Shown here one piece after another: positions 51,601-59,637 of a DNA stretch of 64,000 nt. The notes beneath the pieces were generated by a model that saw only the letters and a list, made by a program, of their open reading frames with translations, was not told where the DNA came from and searched no databases. A program made the position numbers and the translations under genes. This DNA is from Pontibacter diazotrophicus (GTDB lineage Bacteria; Bacteroidota; Bacteroidia; Cytophagales; Hymenobacteraceae): positions 101,235 to 165,234 of the forward strand of contig NZ_QRGR01000014.1 of NCBI RefSeq assembly GCF_003367245.1. Reading direction: 5' to 3'. The number at the start of each line of letters is the position of its first letter. Within the stretch, counting starts at the first letter, position 1.

Positions 51601-52336
51601 CATCGCCGCTGGCAGGACCATCATAGCGCTGCACCCATATCTGATTCCCTGTTTTGGCGTCATAACGGACCGTGGCGTAATCTGAAACAAATGCTGTATT
51701 ATTGCTTATACCAGTCACATATATCCCACTGGCATTATCGTAGGCAATGGCGGTGGCTACATCAATATTATTTTCAGGACCGTTATAATGTTGTACCCAT
51801 GTCTGTTCACCTGTAGCAGCATCATAACGAACGGTGGCATAGTCCGAAAAATGTTCTCCGATACTACTTCCGGTTACATAAACACCGCCGGTATTGTCTA
51901 CGACAAGAGCATTTGCCTCATCGTAGCTGTTGGAGGGGCCGTCGTAATGCTGTACCCAGGTCTGATTGCCCGTCGCTGCATCGTAACGGATGGTGAGATA
52001 ATCTCCGTTACTTTCTCCAGTAATGTATACCCCGCCTGAATTATCAACAGCAATGCCTCTGGCATTTGATATCTCCTGAACCGTTGCCTTCCAAAGCTGC
52101 TCCCCTGAGGAAGCGTATTTTACGGTAGTGATTCGGGAGAGAAAGTCTTGCCTTATACTGGTACCTGTCACGTAGCTATTCCCTTCCGCATCCATGGCCA
52201 CCGATATTGCATAGTCACTTGAGTTGCCTGCCATGTTAAAACGTTGCTCCCACTCCAGCGTAGGCTGCTGAGCCATAGCTATTGTGCAAAACAGGCAGAG
52301 CACAGCCCCTGCCAAAGAATGTAAATATTTAGCCAT
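48653..52336 (-). CDS. T9SS-secreted propeller-repeat (SBBP-type) protein
   Basis: 1227 residues. A signal peptide (LAGAVLCLFCTIAMAQQ) is followed by 16 repeats of about 52 residues with the core GGVYVTGSSxGxxxxxDYATVRYDAxTGEQxWVQ, as in SBBP/beta-propeller repeat proteins. Repeats 1 and 9 share a special form (DAEGNSYVTGTS, then TTVKY), so the domain is 2 x 8 repeats. Then come a Cys-containing Ig-like segment (SFTWSITDSDGMAYTDFTG), a domain often seen at the end of such proteins in this family (YFRGRGTASYEDNSGGF, KFRLVVWVINEDG, VYDNQ) and the T9SS type A sorting domain (LEAYPTAFSDHTTLAFALEQ, GLYLARLTTG). Probably displayed on the cell surface; function unknown. Confidence 0.9.
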   Translation of the reverse strand: MAKYLHSLAGAVLCLFCTIAMAQQPTLEWEQRFNMAGNSSDYAISVAMDAEGNSYVTGTSIRQDFLSRITTVKYASSGEQLWKATVQEISNARGIAVDNSGGVYITGESNGDYLTIRYDAATGNQTWVQHYDGPSNSYDEANALVVDNTGGVYVTGSSIGEHFSDYATVRYDAATGEQTWVQHYNGPENNIDVATAIAYDNASGIYVTGISNNTAFVSDYATVRYDAKTGNQIWVQRYDGPASGDDQAVAIAADNIGGVYVTGTSIGRNKAPDYATIRYDATTGNQAWVQRYDGTGKSHDQATAIAVDDAGGVYVTGHSFGPDSNTNFATVRYEATTGEQMWVQHYDSPAKSPDYAKAVGVDNAGGVYVTGSSGGMDFITDYATVRYDATTGAQTWVQRYNGPAGSEEQATAMAVGNAGVIVTGSSLDSEWSSDYATVRYATSTGEQTWIQRLAGADNSDDYSVSVAVDAEGNSYVAGTSMKQENFSQLTTVKYSPSGEQLWVVQYENYSIAADIAVDNEGNVFVTGHSNGDYLTIRYDASTGEQAWVQRYDGPSNNYDQAYAIAVDNSRGVYVTGLSTGLNLDSDYATVRYDAITGEQSWVQHYDGSLNIYDVATAIAVDNAGGVYVTGSSLGTEYNSDYATIRYDASTGEQMWVRRYVGPDKGVDNAIGIAADKSGVYVTGSSGFSNYTTDFATVHYSTTGEQIWAQHYDGPVDGYEWAIAIALDNSGGVYVTGSSEGLSYNSDYATIRYDAATGEQLWVQRYEGSPNVYNTPRDIMVDNSGGVYVTGLSQVDDSNIDYATVRYAAATGEQIWEERYDSMGESIDVAVDMAIDNRGNIIVTGYSDVAETGVDFLTIKYSQCLVLAEADIAGGTTAAVGTAGVLYSLPGTGASSFTWSITDSDGMAYTDFTGQGTEAVAVTWPSVPDFYKVAVTYGGNAGCPTITAVMYVHVFDPEAGFVTGNGWIESPVNSDYEFMQDSKRAHWSFSARYIKDAENTVQGATNFTLQAGAFAFRSTSIDDRTLVITDNTAYFRGRGTASYEDNSGGFVTDSRQFGYLVAATDGQFQENTEADKFRLVVWVINEDGSQGAIVYDNQVACLSSGMDLNMPPCSAIGQGFIVIHKPITRSVSGNGLAYAEYEQRLEAYPTAFSDHTTLAFALEQDATAYTLDLYDMKGTLVQRIAAGTAESERRYEHELRAGSLAKGLYLARLTTGSKVQTVKLIVQH
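49800..52300 (-). repeat. Tandem ~156-bp coding repeats with a ~1.26-kb higher-order duplication
   Basis: Sixteen units of about 156 bp encode the propeller blades. The block beginning near 52200 recurs beginning near 50940, about 1260 bp apart, including the atypical first unit, so an eight-unit block was duplicated as a whole. Confidence 0.75.
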
Positions 52337-52829
52337 TTCATTTAATGTTGTTTGTGAAAGGGAGAATTATGAGGCAGTAAGCAAGCCTACCATAATGGTA
52401 AGTACAGTATAGCACCGGAACGTAAGGGTAAATAAAAATATCCAGCTAATGCTGTGCAGATAATCAGGAATGAAAGTGAAGTTTATGTAATATATATGAT
52501 TTTATTGTGATTAACGCATTCTGTATGCTTGTTTTTTTAATATAAAAGCGTGTGGCCAAAAAAGCATGGTAAACAGATTGAAGTAGACCGCGGGTGATGC
52601 GGCAGCTTTTATACTTTATCGGACAATTTATATTTCGCCTACTTCACAGGTTTTCTCAAATTTGGTGAAGCCAAGCAGAGCGGCTGTTCCTTTCACAAAG
52701 CGCAGGGCAATGCCGCCGGCAAGAGGGCGCTGCTTGTTCAACTCCAGATATAGTTACGATTAATTACAAAAATAATATAAATTTAACATCAAAATGTTGT
52801 GGAGTAAATAGATGGGAACCTTCCCAGAA
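52337..52829. other. Intergenic region, nothing identified
   Basis: 493 nt between two minus-strand genes; AT-rich around 52480-52560. No coding frame, repeat or hairpin of note. The promoter of the repeat-rich protein must lie here. Confidence 0.4.
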
Positions 52830-55061
52830 TTATTTGTCGAATTGCTTCAGAAGCAGCGGGAAGATAAAGAGTTGGCTGTAAAGGGCACCTGCAATGGCCA
52901 GGGTGGTGAGGATACCGAATAACTCCACCGTTTTGAGAGATCCGAAAATCATCAGTGCATAGCCAAAGAACAGCACCACGCTCGTGATGACAATAGCAGG
53001 GCCGACATGTATCATGGTGGAGAGACGGGACTCGGCGGCAGGTTGGCCGCTTTTGCGGCGCTGCCGGTAATGGTAAATAAAGTGAATGGTATCATCCACA
53101 CAGAAGCTGAGCACAATCGCCGCTATACTGGCAGTAGCCGTGTCTAGGTAAATGCCCGCCCAGCCCATAAAGCCCAGCATCAGGAGAATCGGGAAGAAGT
53201 TCGGTATAAGAGAAAGTACAGCCAGTTTTAAATTTCGGATAAACAGCCACACCAGCAGAAAAACGAGCAGCAGGGCCAGCAGCAGACTGTTGACCTGCGA
53301 GGTGGTTACATACTGCACAATGTCGGCATACATGGGCTGATAGCCGGAGGGGGTAACGGTTGCCACTTTACCCAGTGTGGTAGAGGAGTACTGCAGGAGC
53401 GAATCCATTTTAGCATTTAATTCCCGGGCAGAAGACATAGCCCCGAAAATAGTGATACGGCCCGTTTGGGTAGGGGCGTGAATAAACTGCTCTGTTAGCT
53501 GAGGGTAATCTGTTGCCAATTGCTTTTGCACCTGTGTCAGGTAAAACTGGCTTTGCAGCATTCGGCTGCCTTTTTCTTTAAACTGCGCTTCCAGACCAGC
53601 CTGGTAAAGCGAGTGGAATCCGAATACCTGCCCGACGCCGCTTAACTGTCTGGCTGAGTCTGCAAAAGACAGGGCTGCCTGCACTACATCTTTATCTGAT
53701 AGCTGCTTACCTTCTGCAGGTTGCACCAAAAGCTCCAGTGGCATGTACGGTCCCCAGGCAGCCTCCATGGCCTGGTGATCGGTTACAACAGTATGCTCCT
53801 GCGGGAAATAACCGAGGGTGTAGGTGTCACTCTTCAACCTGAACATCCCCATTATACTAACACTAACAAGCAAGAAGGAGAGCAGGGAGAAAAACTGCTG
53901 CCGCTGTAGCACAACGGTTAGCAAACGCGCCATTCCTGTGCTGGCTGCTTTTGTTGTCTTAGCAGCTGGTTTTGCGTGAGGGAGTATCAGAACGCCCAAA
54001 ACAAAAGTAAGTAGCAGGCAAAGAAAAATACCCAGCGCAGCAAACACACCAAAACTTTGTAAAATAGCCATCGGGCTTACTGCCAAAGCCAGGAAACCTG
54101 CCATGGTGGTGAGGGAGGTAAAAAGGCAGGGCCTGAAAACTTTAGCCAGGGCAGCAAGCGCAGCCTCTTTCGGGGCTGAATTTTCCTGATTTAGCCGGGT
54201 AAGCTGATTCCGTTCATTCAGCACATGCAGCACGTCCATGATTCCAAGCAGAATAATGATAATGGGCAGGAGCGTGGTCATCAGGTTTAAGCGGTATCCC
54301 AGCGCACCATAGATTCCGAGCGTCAGGTAAGTGGCGAGGGCAACGGTGCCGAGAGCGTACACCAGCAGCAGCGCTTTCCGGTAGATAATCAGGATGAGCA
54401 GGAACATCATCAGGTAGCCTATCCCTAAAAAGAACCCGAAGTCCTGTTGTGAGAGTTTGTTCAGGCCTGCGAAAATTACGCCCACGCCTCCCAAATGATA
54501 GCTGCCATCAGCGAGGTATTTTGCTATCACCTGCTCTACATTGTCAATTATATCACCTCTTCTGATATCAAAATCAGGAAGGGATTTCAATATGATTAAG
54601 AAGCGGGCGGCATTATAGTTGTCGGTATAGAGTTGCTGGCGCAGGATGGGCTGTTCCGCTAATGTTTTCTTTAATTGTATTGTGTCGGCGTTGGCGGTAA
54701 GTAGTGGCCTGGTGGTAGAGCCAAGGGGGCTGTGAGTAGCGATGGTAGCATTGCCGGGCCCCAACACGCCTGCCACTTCCGGTATGGCCTCCAGTTCCTC
54801 GCTTAGCTTTATAAATGCGTTGAAATGCTTTTGCGAAAGCAGACTTTTTTTATCTTTGACTACCAGTATAATGACCTCGTCGTTGCCGAAGCGCTCCTGA
54901 AACGTGCGGTACGGAATAAGCGCCGGGTCATCTTCCAGAAACCATACGGTCAGGCTGTTGTCCACTACCAAGGCTGACTTCACGCCGGGCCACAGCAGTA
55001 CGCAAACTACAGCGATAAGCAGTAGTAAAGCGTAACGGAACCTGTGTAGCAGACGAAGCAT
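52830..55061 (-). CDS. MMPL/RND-superfamily exporter
   Basis: 743 residues with 12 predicted membrane helices in two halves, each with one helix, a periplasmic loop of about 180 residues and five more helices. The halves start at FRYALLLLIAVVCVLLWP and QQFFSLLSFLLVSVSIMG. Family marks: NDEVIILVVKD and the helix 4 motifs LGIMDVLHVLNERNQL and VLSFCVDDTIHFIYHYRQR, whose Asp residues fit the proton relay of MMPL/HpnN-type transporters. These move lipids, hopanoids or siderophore-like amphiphiles. It is divergent from the UbiA-led operon with only 43 nt between starts, so shared regulation is likely and it is the obvious exporter for that cluster's product. Confidence 0.9.
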   Translation of the reverse strand: MLRLLHRFRYALLLLIAVVCVLLWPGVKSALVVDNSLTVWFLEDDPALIPYRTFQERFGNDEVIILVVKDKKSLLSQKHFNAFIKLSEELEAIPEVAGVLGPGNATIATHSPLGSTTRPLLTANADTIQLKKTLAEQPILRQQLYTDNYNAARFLIILKSLPDFDIRRGDIIDNVEQVIAKYLADGSYHLGGVGVIFAGLNKLSQQDFGFFLGIGYLMMFLLILIIYRKALLLVYALGTVALATYLTLGIYGALGYRLNLMTTLLPIIIILLGIMDVLHVLNERNQLTRLNQENSAPKEAALAALAKVFRPCLFTSLTTMAGFLALAVSPMAILQSFGVFAALGIFLCLLLTFVLGVLILPHAKPAAKTTKAASTGMARLLTVVLQRQQFFSLLSFLLVSVSIMGMFRLKSDTYTLGYFPQEHTVVTDHQAMEAAWGPYMPLELLVQPAEGKQLSDKDVVQAALSFADSARQLSGVGQVFGFHSLYQAGLEAQFKEKGSRMLQSQFYLTQVQKQLATDYPQLTEQFIHAPTQTGRITIFGAMSSARELNAKMDSLLQYSSTTLGKVATVTPSGYQPMYADIVQYVTTSQVNSLLLALLLVFLLVWLFIRNLKLAVLSLIPNFFPILLMLGFMGWAGIYLDTATASIAAIVLSFCVDDTIHFIYHYRQRRKSGQPAAESRLSTMIHVGPAIVITSVVLFFGYALMIFGSLKTVELFGILTTLAIAGALYSQLFIFPLLLKQFDK

Positions 55062-55104
55062 AAAAGCTATATATTTACCAAATATATCTAATTACAGTTA
55101 TAGT

Positions 55105-55998
55105 ATGGCAAGTAACCTGTGGGCTTATTTTAAAGAGCGATTCCCTGTCATCAACATGGCCTTGTTTGCCATTCTGTTCCTGACGGTGCATGCCGTGGCT
55201 ACCTGGTTTTCGTCGGTTGCAGGGCCTTCTGCTTTTGGCTGGAAAGAGGTGCTTGGTATTGTGGCTACCATTTCTTTTTTCTATCGGCTGCGGGTGTTCG
55301 ACGAAATAAAAGACTATGACCTGGATGCAATCAACCACCCGCAGCGGGTGCTGCAATCGGGGAGGGTGAGTATAAAGCAACTGGTGACACTAGCCATTGT
55401 TGGTGCGGTGCTGGAATTTGCCTGGGCCTGGATGATGGGGATTCCTACTTTTGTTTGCTGGGCTTTGGCGGTTGGTTATAGCTTGCTGATGCGGTACGAG
55501 TTTTTTGTAAGTGAATACCTGAAGAAGCGGCTGGTGCTGTATGCCATTACGCACATGCTCATCATGCCCCTCGTGATTCTCTGGATATGGTCCGCTTATG
55601 TTCAAAACTACGGTATCTCCACCACCTTTTTGATGCTGGCGATGCTGAGCCTGCTGGGTGGCTTTTCTTTTGAAATTGCCCGGAAGATACATGCACAGGA
55701 GGCCGAGCGGGAGCTGGTGGATTCCTATTCCAAGTCGATGGGCTATGTAGTGGCTATTGTAAGTGTGCTGGTCATCCTACTCCTGGGGATAGCGGTACAG
55801 AGTTACCTCCTTTGGATGCTGCAGGCACGGCTGTGGCCTTTTGTGCTGCTGGGGGTGCTGTACCTGGCTACCCTCAGCCTCTACCTTTTCTCTATCCGGA
55901 GGCCGCAGGAAAAAACGCTGAAGATGGCAGAAGTTTTTGTTTCCCTCTTCATGCTGGTGAGCTACCTTTCAATTATTGTGGAGGTTTATTTCAGGTAA
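55105..55998 (+). CDS. UbiA-family prenyltransferase
   Basis: 297 residues with eight to nine membrane helices. The first Asp-rich motif, RVFDEIKDYDLDAINHPQR (Asp 66, 70 and 74), fits the diphosphate/Mg-binding motif of UbiA enzymes, with the family-typical NHPxR following. The second motif is weaker: FSFEIARKIHAQEAE has Glu where many members have Asp, as in a subset of UbiA-like proteins. Reaction inferred: transfer of a prenyl or comparable isoprenoid group to an acceptor in the membrane. First gene of an operon with the dikinase 4 nt downstream. Confidence 0.8.
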   Translation: MASNLWAYFKERFPVINMALFAILFLTVHAVATWFSSVAGPSAFGWKEVLGIVATISFFYRLRVFDEIKDYDLDAINHPQRVLQSGRVSIKQLVTLAIVGAVLEFAWAWMMGIPTFVCWALAVGYSLLMRYEFFVSEYLKKRLVLYAITHMLIMPLVILWIWSAYVQNYGISTTFLMLAMLSLLGGFSFEIARKIHAQEAERELVDSYSKSMGYVVAIVSVLVILLLGIAVQSYLLWMLQARLWPFVLLGVLYLATLSLYLFSIRRPQEKTLKMAEVFVSLFMLVSYLSIIVEVYFR

Positions 55999-56002
55999 AG
56001 CC

Positions 56003-58573
56003 ATGCTCCTACAAAACCAGCATGAAGCAAAGAAATTTACTGTCGGCGGCAAAGCCAATGGGCTTTTCAGGCTTATAGGAAGTGGTTTTCCTGTACCGGA
56101 TTTTGCGGTGATTCCAGCCGAGGTGTTTGATAAAGCCTTGAAGGGGCTGCCTGCAACCGAAGCCGGGGCTGTAAAACGGAAAAAGCAACTTCAAAATTTT
56201 ACACTTCCTGCTTCTGTTTTATCTGCAATAGAAGCCTTGCTGAAAAGCTGGAAATTCCCGCAGCAGCCGGTGGTTGTGCGCTCTTCTATAGCCGATGAGG
56301 ATGGGAAACAGTATGCTTTCCCGGGTATCATGGATTCTTACCTGAACCTGATCACCTTCGAAGATGTATTGGATGCCATCAGGAATTGTGCCGCCAGTGC
56401 TTACTCCGACAGGGCTCTTGCTTACCGTATAATGAAAGGCCTAACACAAGAAGCCAAACCCGCTGTTATCCTGCAGCGGCAGGTGCAGCCTGTTGCCAGC
56501 GGGGTAATGTTCTCCACCTTTCCGGAGTATCCGCAGGAACTGGCGATACATGCCAGTTGGGGATTTGGGGAGGGGTTGGTACAGGGAGCAGTGGATGCGG
56601 ATGAGTTTTATTTCCTGAAGAGCACGGGTGTCGTCCATAGGAAAGTGCTGGCGCAGAAAGAGGCGCAACTTATATCAGAGGAGGCTGGTGGCTTACAAAC
56701 GGCAGCCGTAGCAGAAGATATCCAAAAAGCAGCATGCCTGACAGCCCCACAGCTACAGGAACTTTACGCCATTGGAACGCACGTGGAGAAAGCATTCGGT
56801 TCCCCGCAGGATATAGAATTTGTTGTAAGCGAAGACGCTGTTTTTATCGTGCAGGCGCGACCTATCACACAGGCTATACCCGAAGTTATTGTATACGATA
56901 ACTCCAACATACAGGAAAGCTACTGCGGCGTGACCACACCGCTCACCTTTAGCTTTGCCAGACGTGCTTATGCTACCGTATACCGGCAAACCATGCAGGT
57001 GCTGGGTTTGCCCCATCACATGATTCAGGCCCAGGAGCAGGTAGTCACGCAGTTGCTAGGCCTGGTTAAGGGAAGAATCTACTACAACATCAATAACTGG
57101 TACAGAGGGCTGCAACTGCTCCCGTCCTTCAAACAGAATAAAGCCGACATGGAGCGGATGATGGGCCTGGAAGAGCCAGTAGATTTCGTGGAGGACAGAG
57201 AGAAGACGCTACTGGAGAAAGCCAAGCTGTTGCCCGGCCTGTTAATCAACCTCTCCCGTTTGCTCTGGGCTTTCAGCAGGCTTCATCAAGCTGTACCCGC
57301 TTTTCATGCGCACTTTCAGAAACATTACAGTCAATTTTACCAGCAGCATTTACATCAGCTTGGTCCTGAAGAACTGTTAAACATGAAAAAGCAGCTGGAC
57401 AGGGAACTGCTGCAAAACTGGACGACTCCCATCATCAATGATTTTTATGTGATGATGATGAACGGTAGGGTGGCTCGCAAGCTAAAGAAGGCAGACATAC
57501 AGGACACAGATGAGTTTTTGAGCCGCTATCTCTCCGGGGATCACCAAATAGAAAGCACACAACCCACCCGTGCCATGCAGGCTTTGGCCCACCAGGCGTG
57601 GCCACTGGAAGAACTTTGCAATCTGATTCTTGCTTTACCGGAGGACGTCCATCAACAGGTACAGGAGAAATTTCCCGCTTTTCATGCGCAGGCAGAAGCT
57701 TTTATCGCCCAGTACGGCGACCGCACTGTGGGTGAACTGAAACTGGAAACGCAGACCATGCGCCTGCAGCCCCTCATTTTTTATAAGTACCTGCGCAACT
57801 ACCTGGTATCCGATGCAGCTCCTGCGCCTGTGCAGGAGAGTAATACCAGCTTGAATGCTGAAGCCCGGGCAGAACTGCAGGAACTTTTGAAAGACAGCGG
57901 TTGGCTGTTTAGGAGAAAGTTATGGAAGAGCTTGGAGAAACTGCAACAGGCTATCCGCTACCGCGAATCTTTGCGATTAGAACGTACGCGCCTGTTTGGT
58001 ATGTACAGGGCGCTGTACCTGCGCATGGGCACTTACCTGCAGGAGCAGGAAATGCTGAAAGCAGCCAGAGATGTTTTTTATCTGGAAGAGCAGGAAATTG
58101 AGCAGGCTTTGAAAGAAACTGCACAAGCAGATTTCAAAAGCAAAGTGCAGCACAGGAGCCTTGAGTTTAGTCTGTACAGAAAAGAAGACGTGCCTGCCAG
58201 GGTGGTAGTACCGAGTCCGCCTGTTATAGAGGAGACGTCTGGTGTTGAGGTTGCTGGAATGCTGCGGGGCACAGGTTGCTTCCAGGGAGTGGTAACAGGG
58301 GAGGTGCTGGTCATTACCGAACCGGGTGGCGACCTGAATGTATCCGGGAAAATTATTTGCGCGCTCCGCACCGATCCAGGTTGGGCAGCCCTGTTTCCTA
58401 CCTGCCTGGGTGTGCTGATTGAAAAAGGGTCTTCGCTATCACACTCTGTTATTTTATTGCGGGAGCTAGGCATACCCACTATCATCAATGTGCCCGGACT
58501 AACAAAGCGCCTGAAGTCCGGGGAGCAGGTGCTGATGAATGGCAGCACAGGAGAAATACAAATTGTAACATGA
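56003..58573 (+). CDS. PEP-dikinase-like enzyme (rifampin phosphotransferase architecture)
   Basis: 856 residues from ATG 56003, four nt after the UbiA-like gene; an in-frame ATG at 55976 is less likely. The N-terminal ATP-grasp domain of PEP synthase/PPDK type shows VVVRSSIADEDG, MDSYLNL, SGVMFSTFPEYPQE, WGFGEGLVQG and DIEFVVSEDAVFIVQARPIT. A central helical domain follows. The C-terminal swivelling phospho-His domain has CALRTDPGWAALFPTCLGVL and EKGSSLSHSVILLRELGIPTI, with catalytic His about residue 814. This order (ATP-grasp, helical, His domain) without a PEP/TIM barrel is that of rifampin phosphotransferases, which transfer the beta-phosphate of ATP to a small molecule. A biosynthetic phosphorylation is inferred; drug resistance is not. 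Confidence 0.82.
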   Translation: MLLQNQHEAKKFTVGGKANGLFRLIGSGFPVPDFAVIPAEVFDKALKGLPATEAGAVKRKKQLQNFTLPASVLSAIEALLKSWKFPQQPVVVRSSIADEDGKQYAFPGIMDSYLNLITFEDVLDAIRNCAASAYSDRALAYRIMKGLTQEAKPAVILQRQVQPVASGVMFSTFPEYPQELAIHASWGFGEGLVQGAVDADEFYFLKSTGVVHRKVLAQKEAQLISEEAGGLQTAAVAEDIQKAACLTAPQLQELYAIGTHVEKAFGSPQDIEFVVSEDAVFIVQARPITQAIPEVIVYDNSNIQESYCGVTTPLTFSFARRAYATVYRQTMQVLGLPHHMIQAQEQVVTQLLGLVKGRIYYNINNWYRGLQLLPSFKQNKADMERMMGLEEPVDFVEDREKTLLEKAKLLPGLLINLSRLLWAFSRLHQAVPAFHAHFQKHYSQFYQQHLHQLGPEELLNMKKQLDRELLQNWTTPIINDFYVMMMNGRVARKLKKADIQDTDEFLSRYLSGDHQIESTQPTRAMQALAHQAWPLEELCNLILALPEDVHQQVQEKFPAFHAQAEAFIAQYGDRTVGELKLETQTMRLQPLIFYKYLRNYLVSDAAPAPVQESNTSLNAEARAELQELLKDSGWLFRRKLWKSLEKLQQAIRYRESLRLERTRLFGMYRALYLRMGTYLQEQEMLKAARDVFYLEEQEIEQALKETAQADFKSKVQHRSLEFSLYRKEDVPARVVVPSPPVIEETSGVEVAGMLRGTGCFQGVVTGEVLVITEPGGDLNVSGKIICALRTDPGWAALFPTCLGVLIEKGSSLSHSVILLRELGIPTIINVPGLTKRLKSGEQVLMNGSTGEIQIVT

Positions 58574-59637
58574 TAGAACGTTTCCCTTATACCGGCACCT
58601 TGCCAGAGCGTTTTTTTACACTAGTGCACCAACTATATGCGGAGCTTCCTTACAAGCAGAAAGAGGATAGTTCTGCAGTTCTGAGGCTTTTCGAACTGGA
58701 GTCAGAGCGAAACGAAATCATCGTATACATGGATCACCAGCAAATCCGGCTGGTAGGTATTTTCCCGCATGATGGGAGAGAGGCGCATTTCGGTTTCTGG
58801 GAAACAACAGACAACCTTCCATTGAACAGGCAGGCTTTTGCTTTACTCGAAGCAGATGCTGCCAAAAGAGGCAGGACAAGTATAACAGGCCCTCTGGACT
58901 TTAATACTTTTCAGCGGTACCGGTTGCGCTTGGCAGAGAAGCCTTCGTGGGGTGCTTTTGATCGGGAGCCGATCAACCCTTGCTACTATGGTGCGATACT
59001 GGAGCAATTGGGCTTTGAGCAAAAAATTACTTTTGAGAGCAGATGCATTCGAAAAGAGGACATACCTGCGGTATATTCAGATAAGAAGCTATTTCTGGAA
59101 GAACTGGAGAAGATACCTTATGACTTTGTACCTGTCACCCCCGAGGTCTGGCAGCAATTTGAGTCCGAAATATTTGAATTAGTGCAGCATGTATTTGGGA
59201 GCAACCCAGCCTATAAACCTGTTTCCCGGGAACAGTTTAACATGCTCTACAATAATGCTTACGCGCAGAAGCTTTGCCCGTACTCTTCAGTTCTATTCAG
59301 GCACAGAGCGTCCGGCAGGTTTGCAGCCATGAGCTTCTGCCACCCGAATTACCAGCCCCTGCTTTTACCAGTTTCCGTGTCGCCTACCTTTGCACAGGAT
59401 TATCCCAGGCTGGCGAAAAAAGTACTGCTGGCCAAATCAGTAGGTGTGCATCCTGATTTCCGGGGGCAGGGGCTTATGAATTACCTGGGGGCCTATGGCA
59501 TGCTCTGCTTTCAGGAGCTATACGAAGAGGTAATTTTCTGCCTCATGCGATCCGATAACTATTCTACACACTTTACCGACATGCTCCCTTACGAGTCGGC
59601 CAGGTATGCTTTATTTGAAAAGCCTGTGAGTATCTGA
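58570..59637 (+). CDS. GNAT-fold acyltransferase-like protein
   Basis: 355 residues, start overlapping the dikinase stop by 4 nt (translational coupling). The C-terminal part has the acetyl-CoA loop pattern AKSVGVHPDFRGQGLMNYLGAYGM, and the N-terminal half has a second GNAT-like fold (VGIFPHDGREAHFGFWE, ITGPLDFNTFQRYRLR, CYYGAILEQLGF), so it may be a tandem-GNAT protein of the type that acylates or aminoacylates unusual substrates. An N-acyl transfer in the same pathway is inferred. Its last 49 nt overlap the 3' end of the APH-type gene on the other strand. Confidence 0.75.
   Translation: MIERFPYTGTLPERFFTLVHQLYAELPYKQKEDSSAVLRLFELESERNEIIVYMDHQQIRLVGIFPHDGREAHFGFWETTDNLPLNRQAFALLEADAAKRGRTSITGPLDFNTFQRYRLRLAEKPSWGAFDREPINPCYYGAILEQLGFEQKITFESRCIRKEDIPAVYSDKKLFLEELEKIPYDFVPVTPEVWQQFESEIFELVQHVFGSNPAYKPVSREQFNMLYNNAYAQKLCPYSSVLFRHRASGRFAAMSFCHPNYQPLLLPVSVSPTFAQDYPRLAKKVLLAKSVGVHPDFRGQGLMNYLGAYGMLCFQELYEEVIFCLMRSDNYSTHFTDMLPYESARYALFEKPVSI

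Noticed and set aside
49800..52300. CRISPR or satellite DNA
   Set aside because: The periodicity is that of protein blades in an open reading frame.
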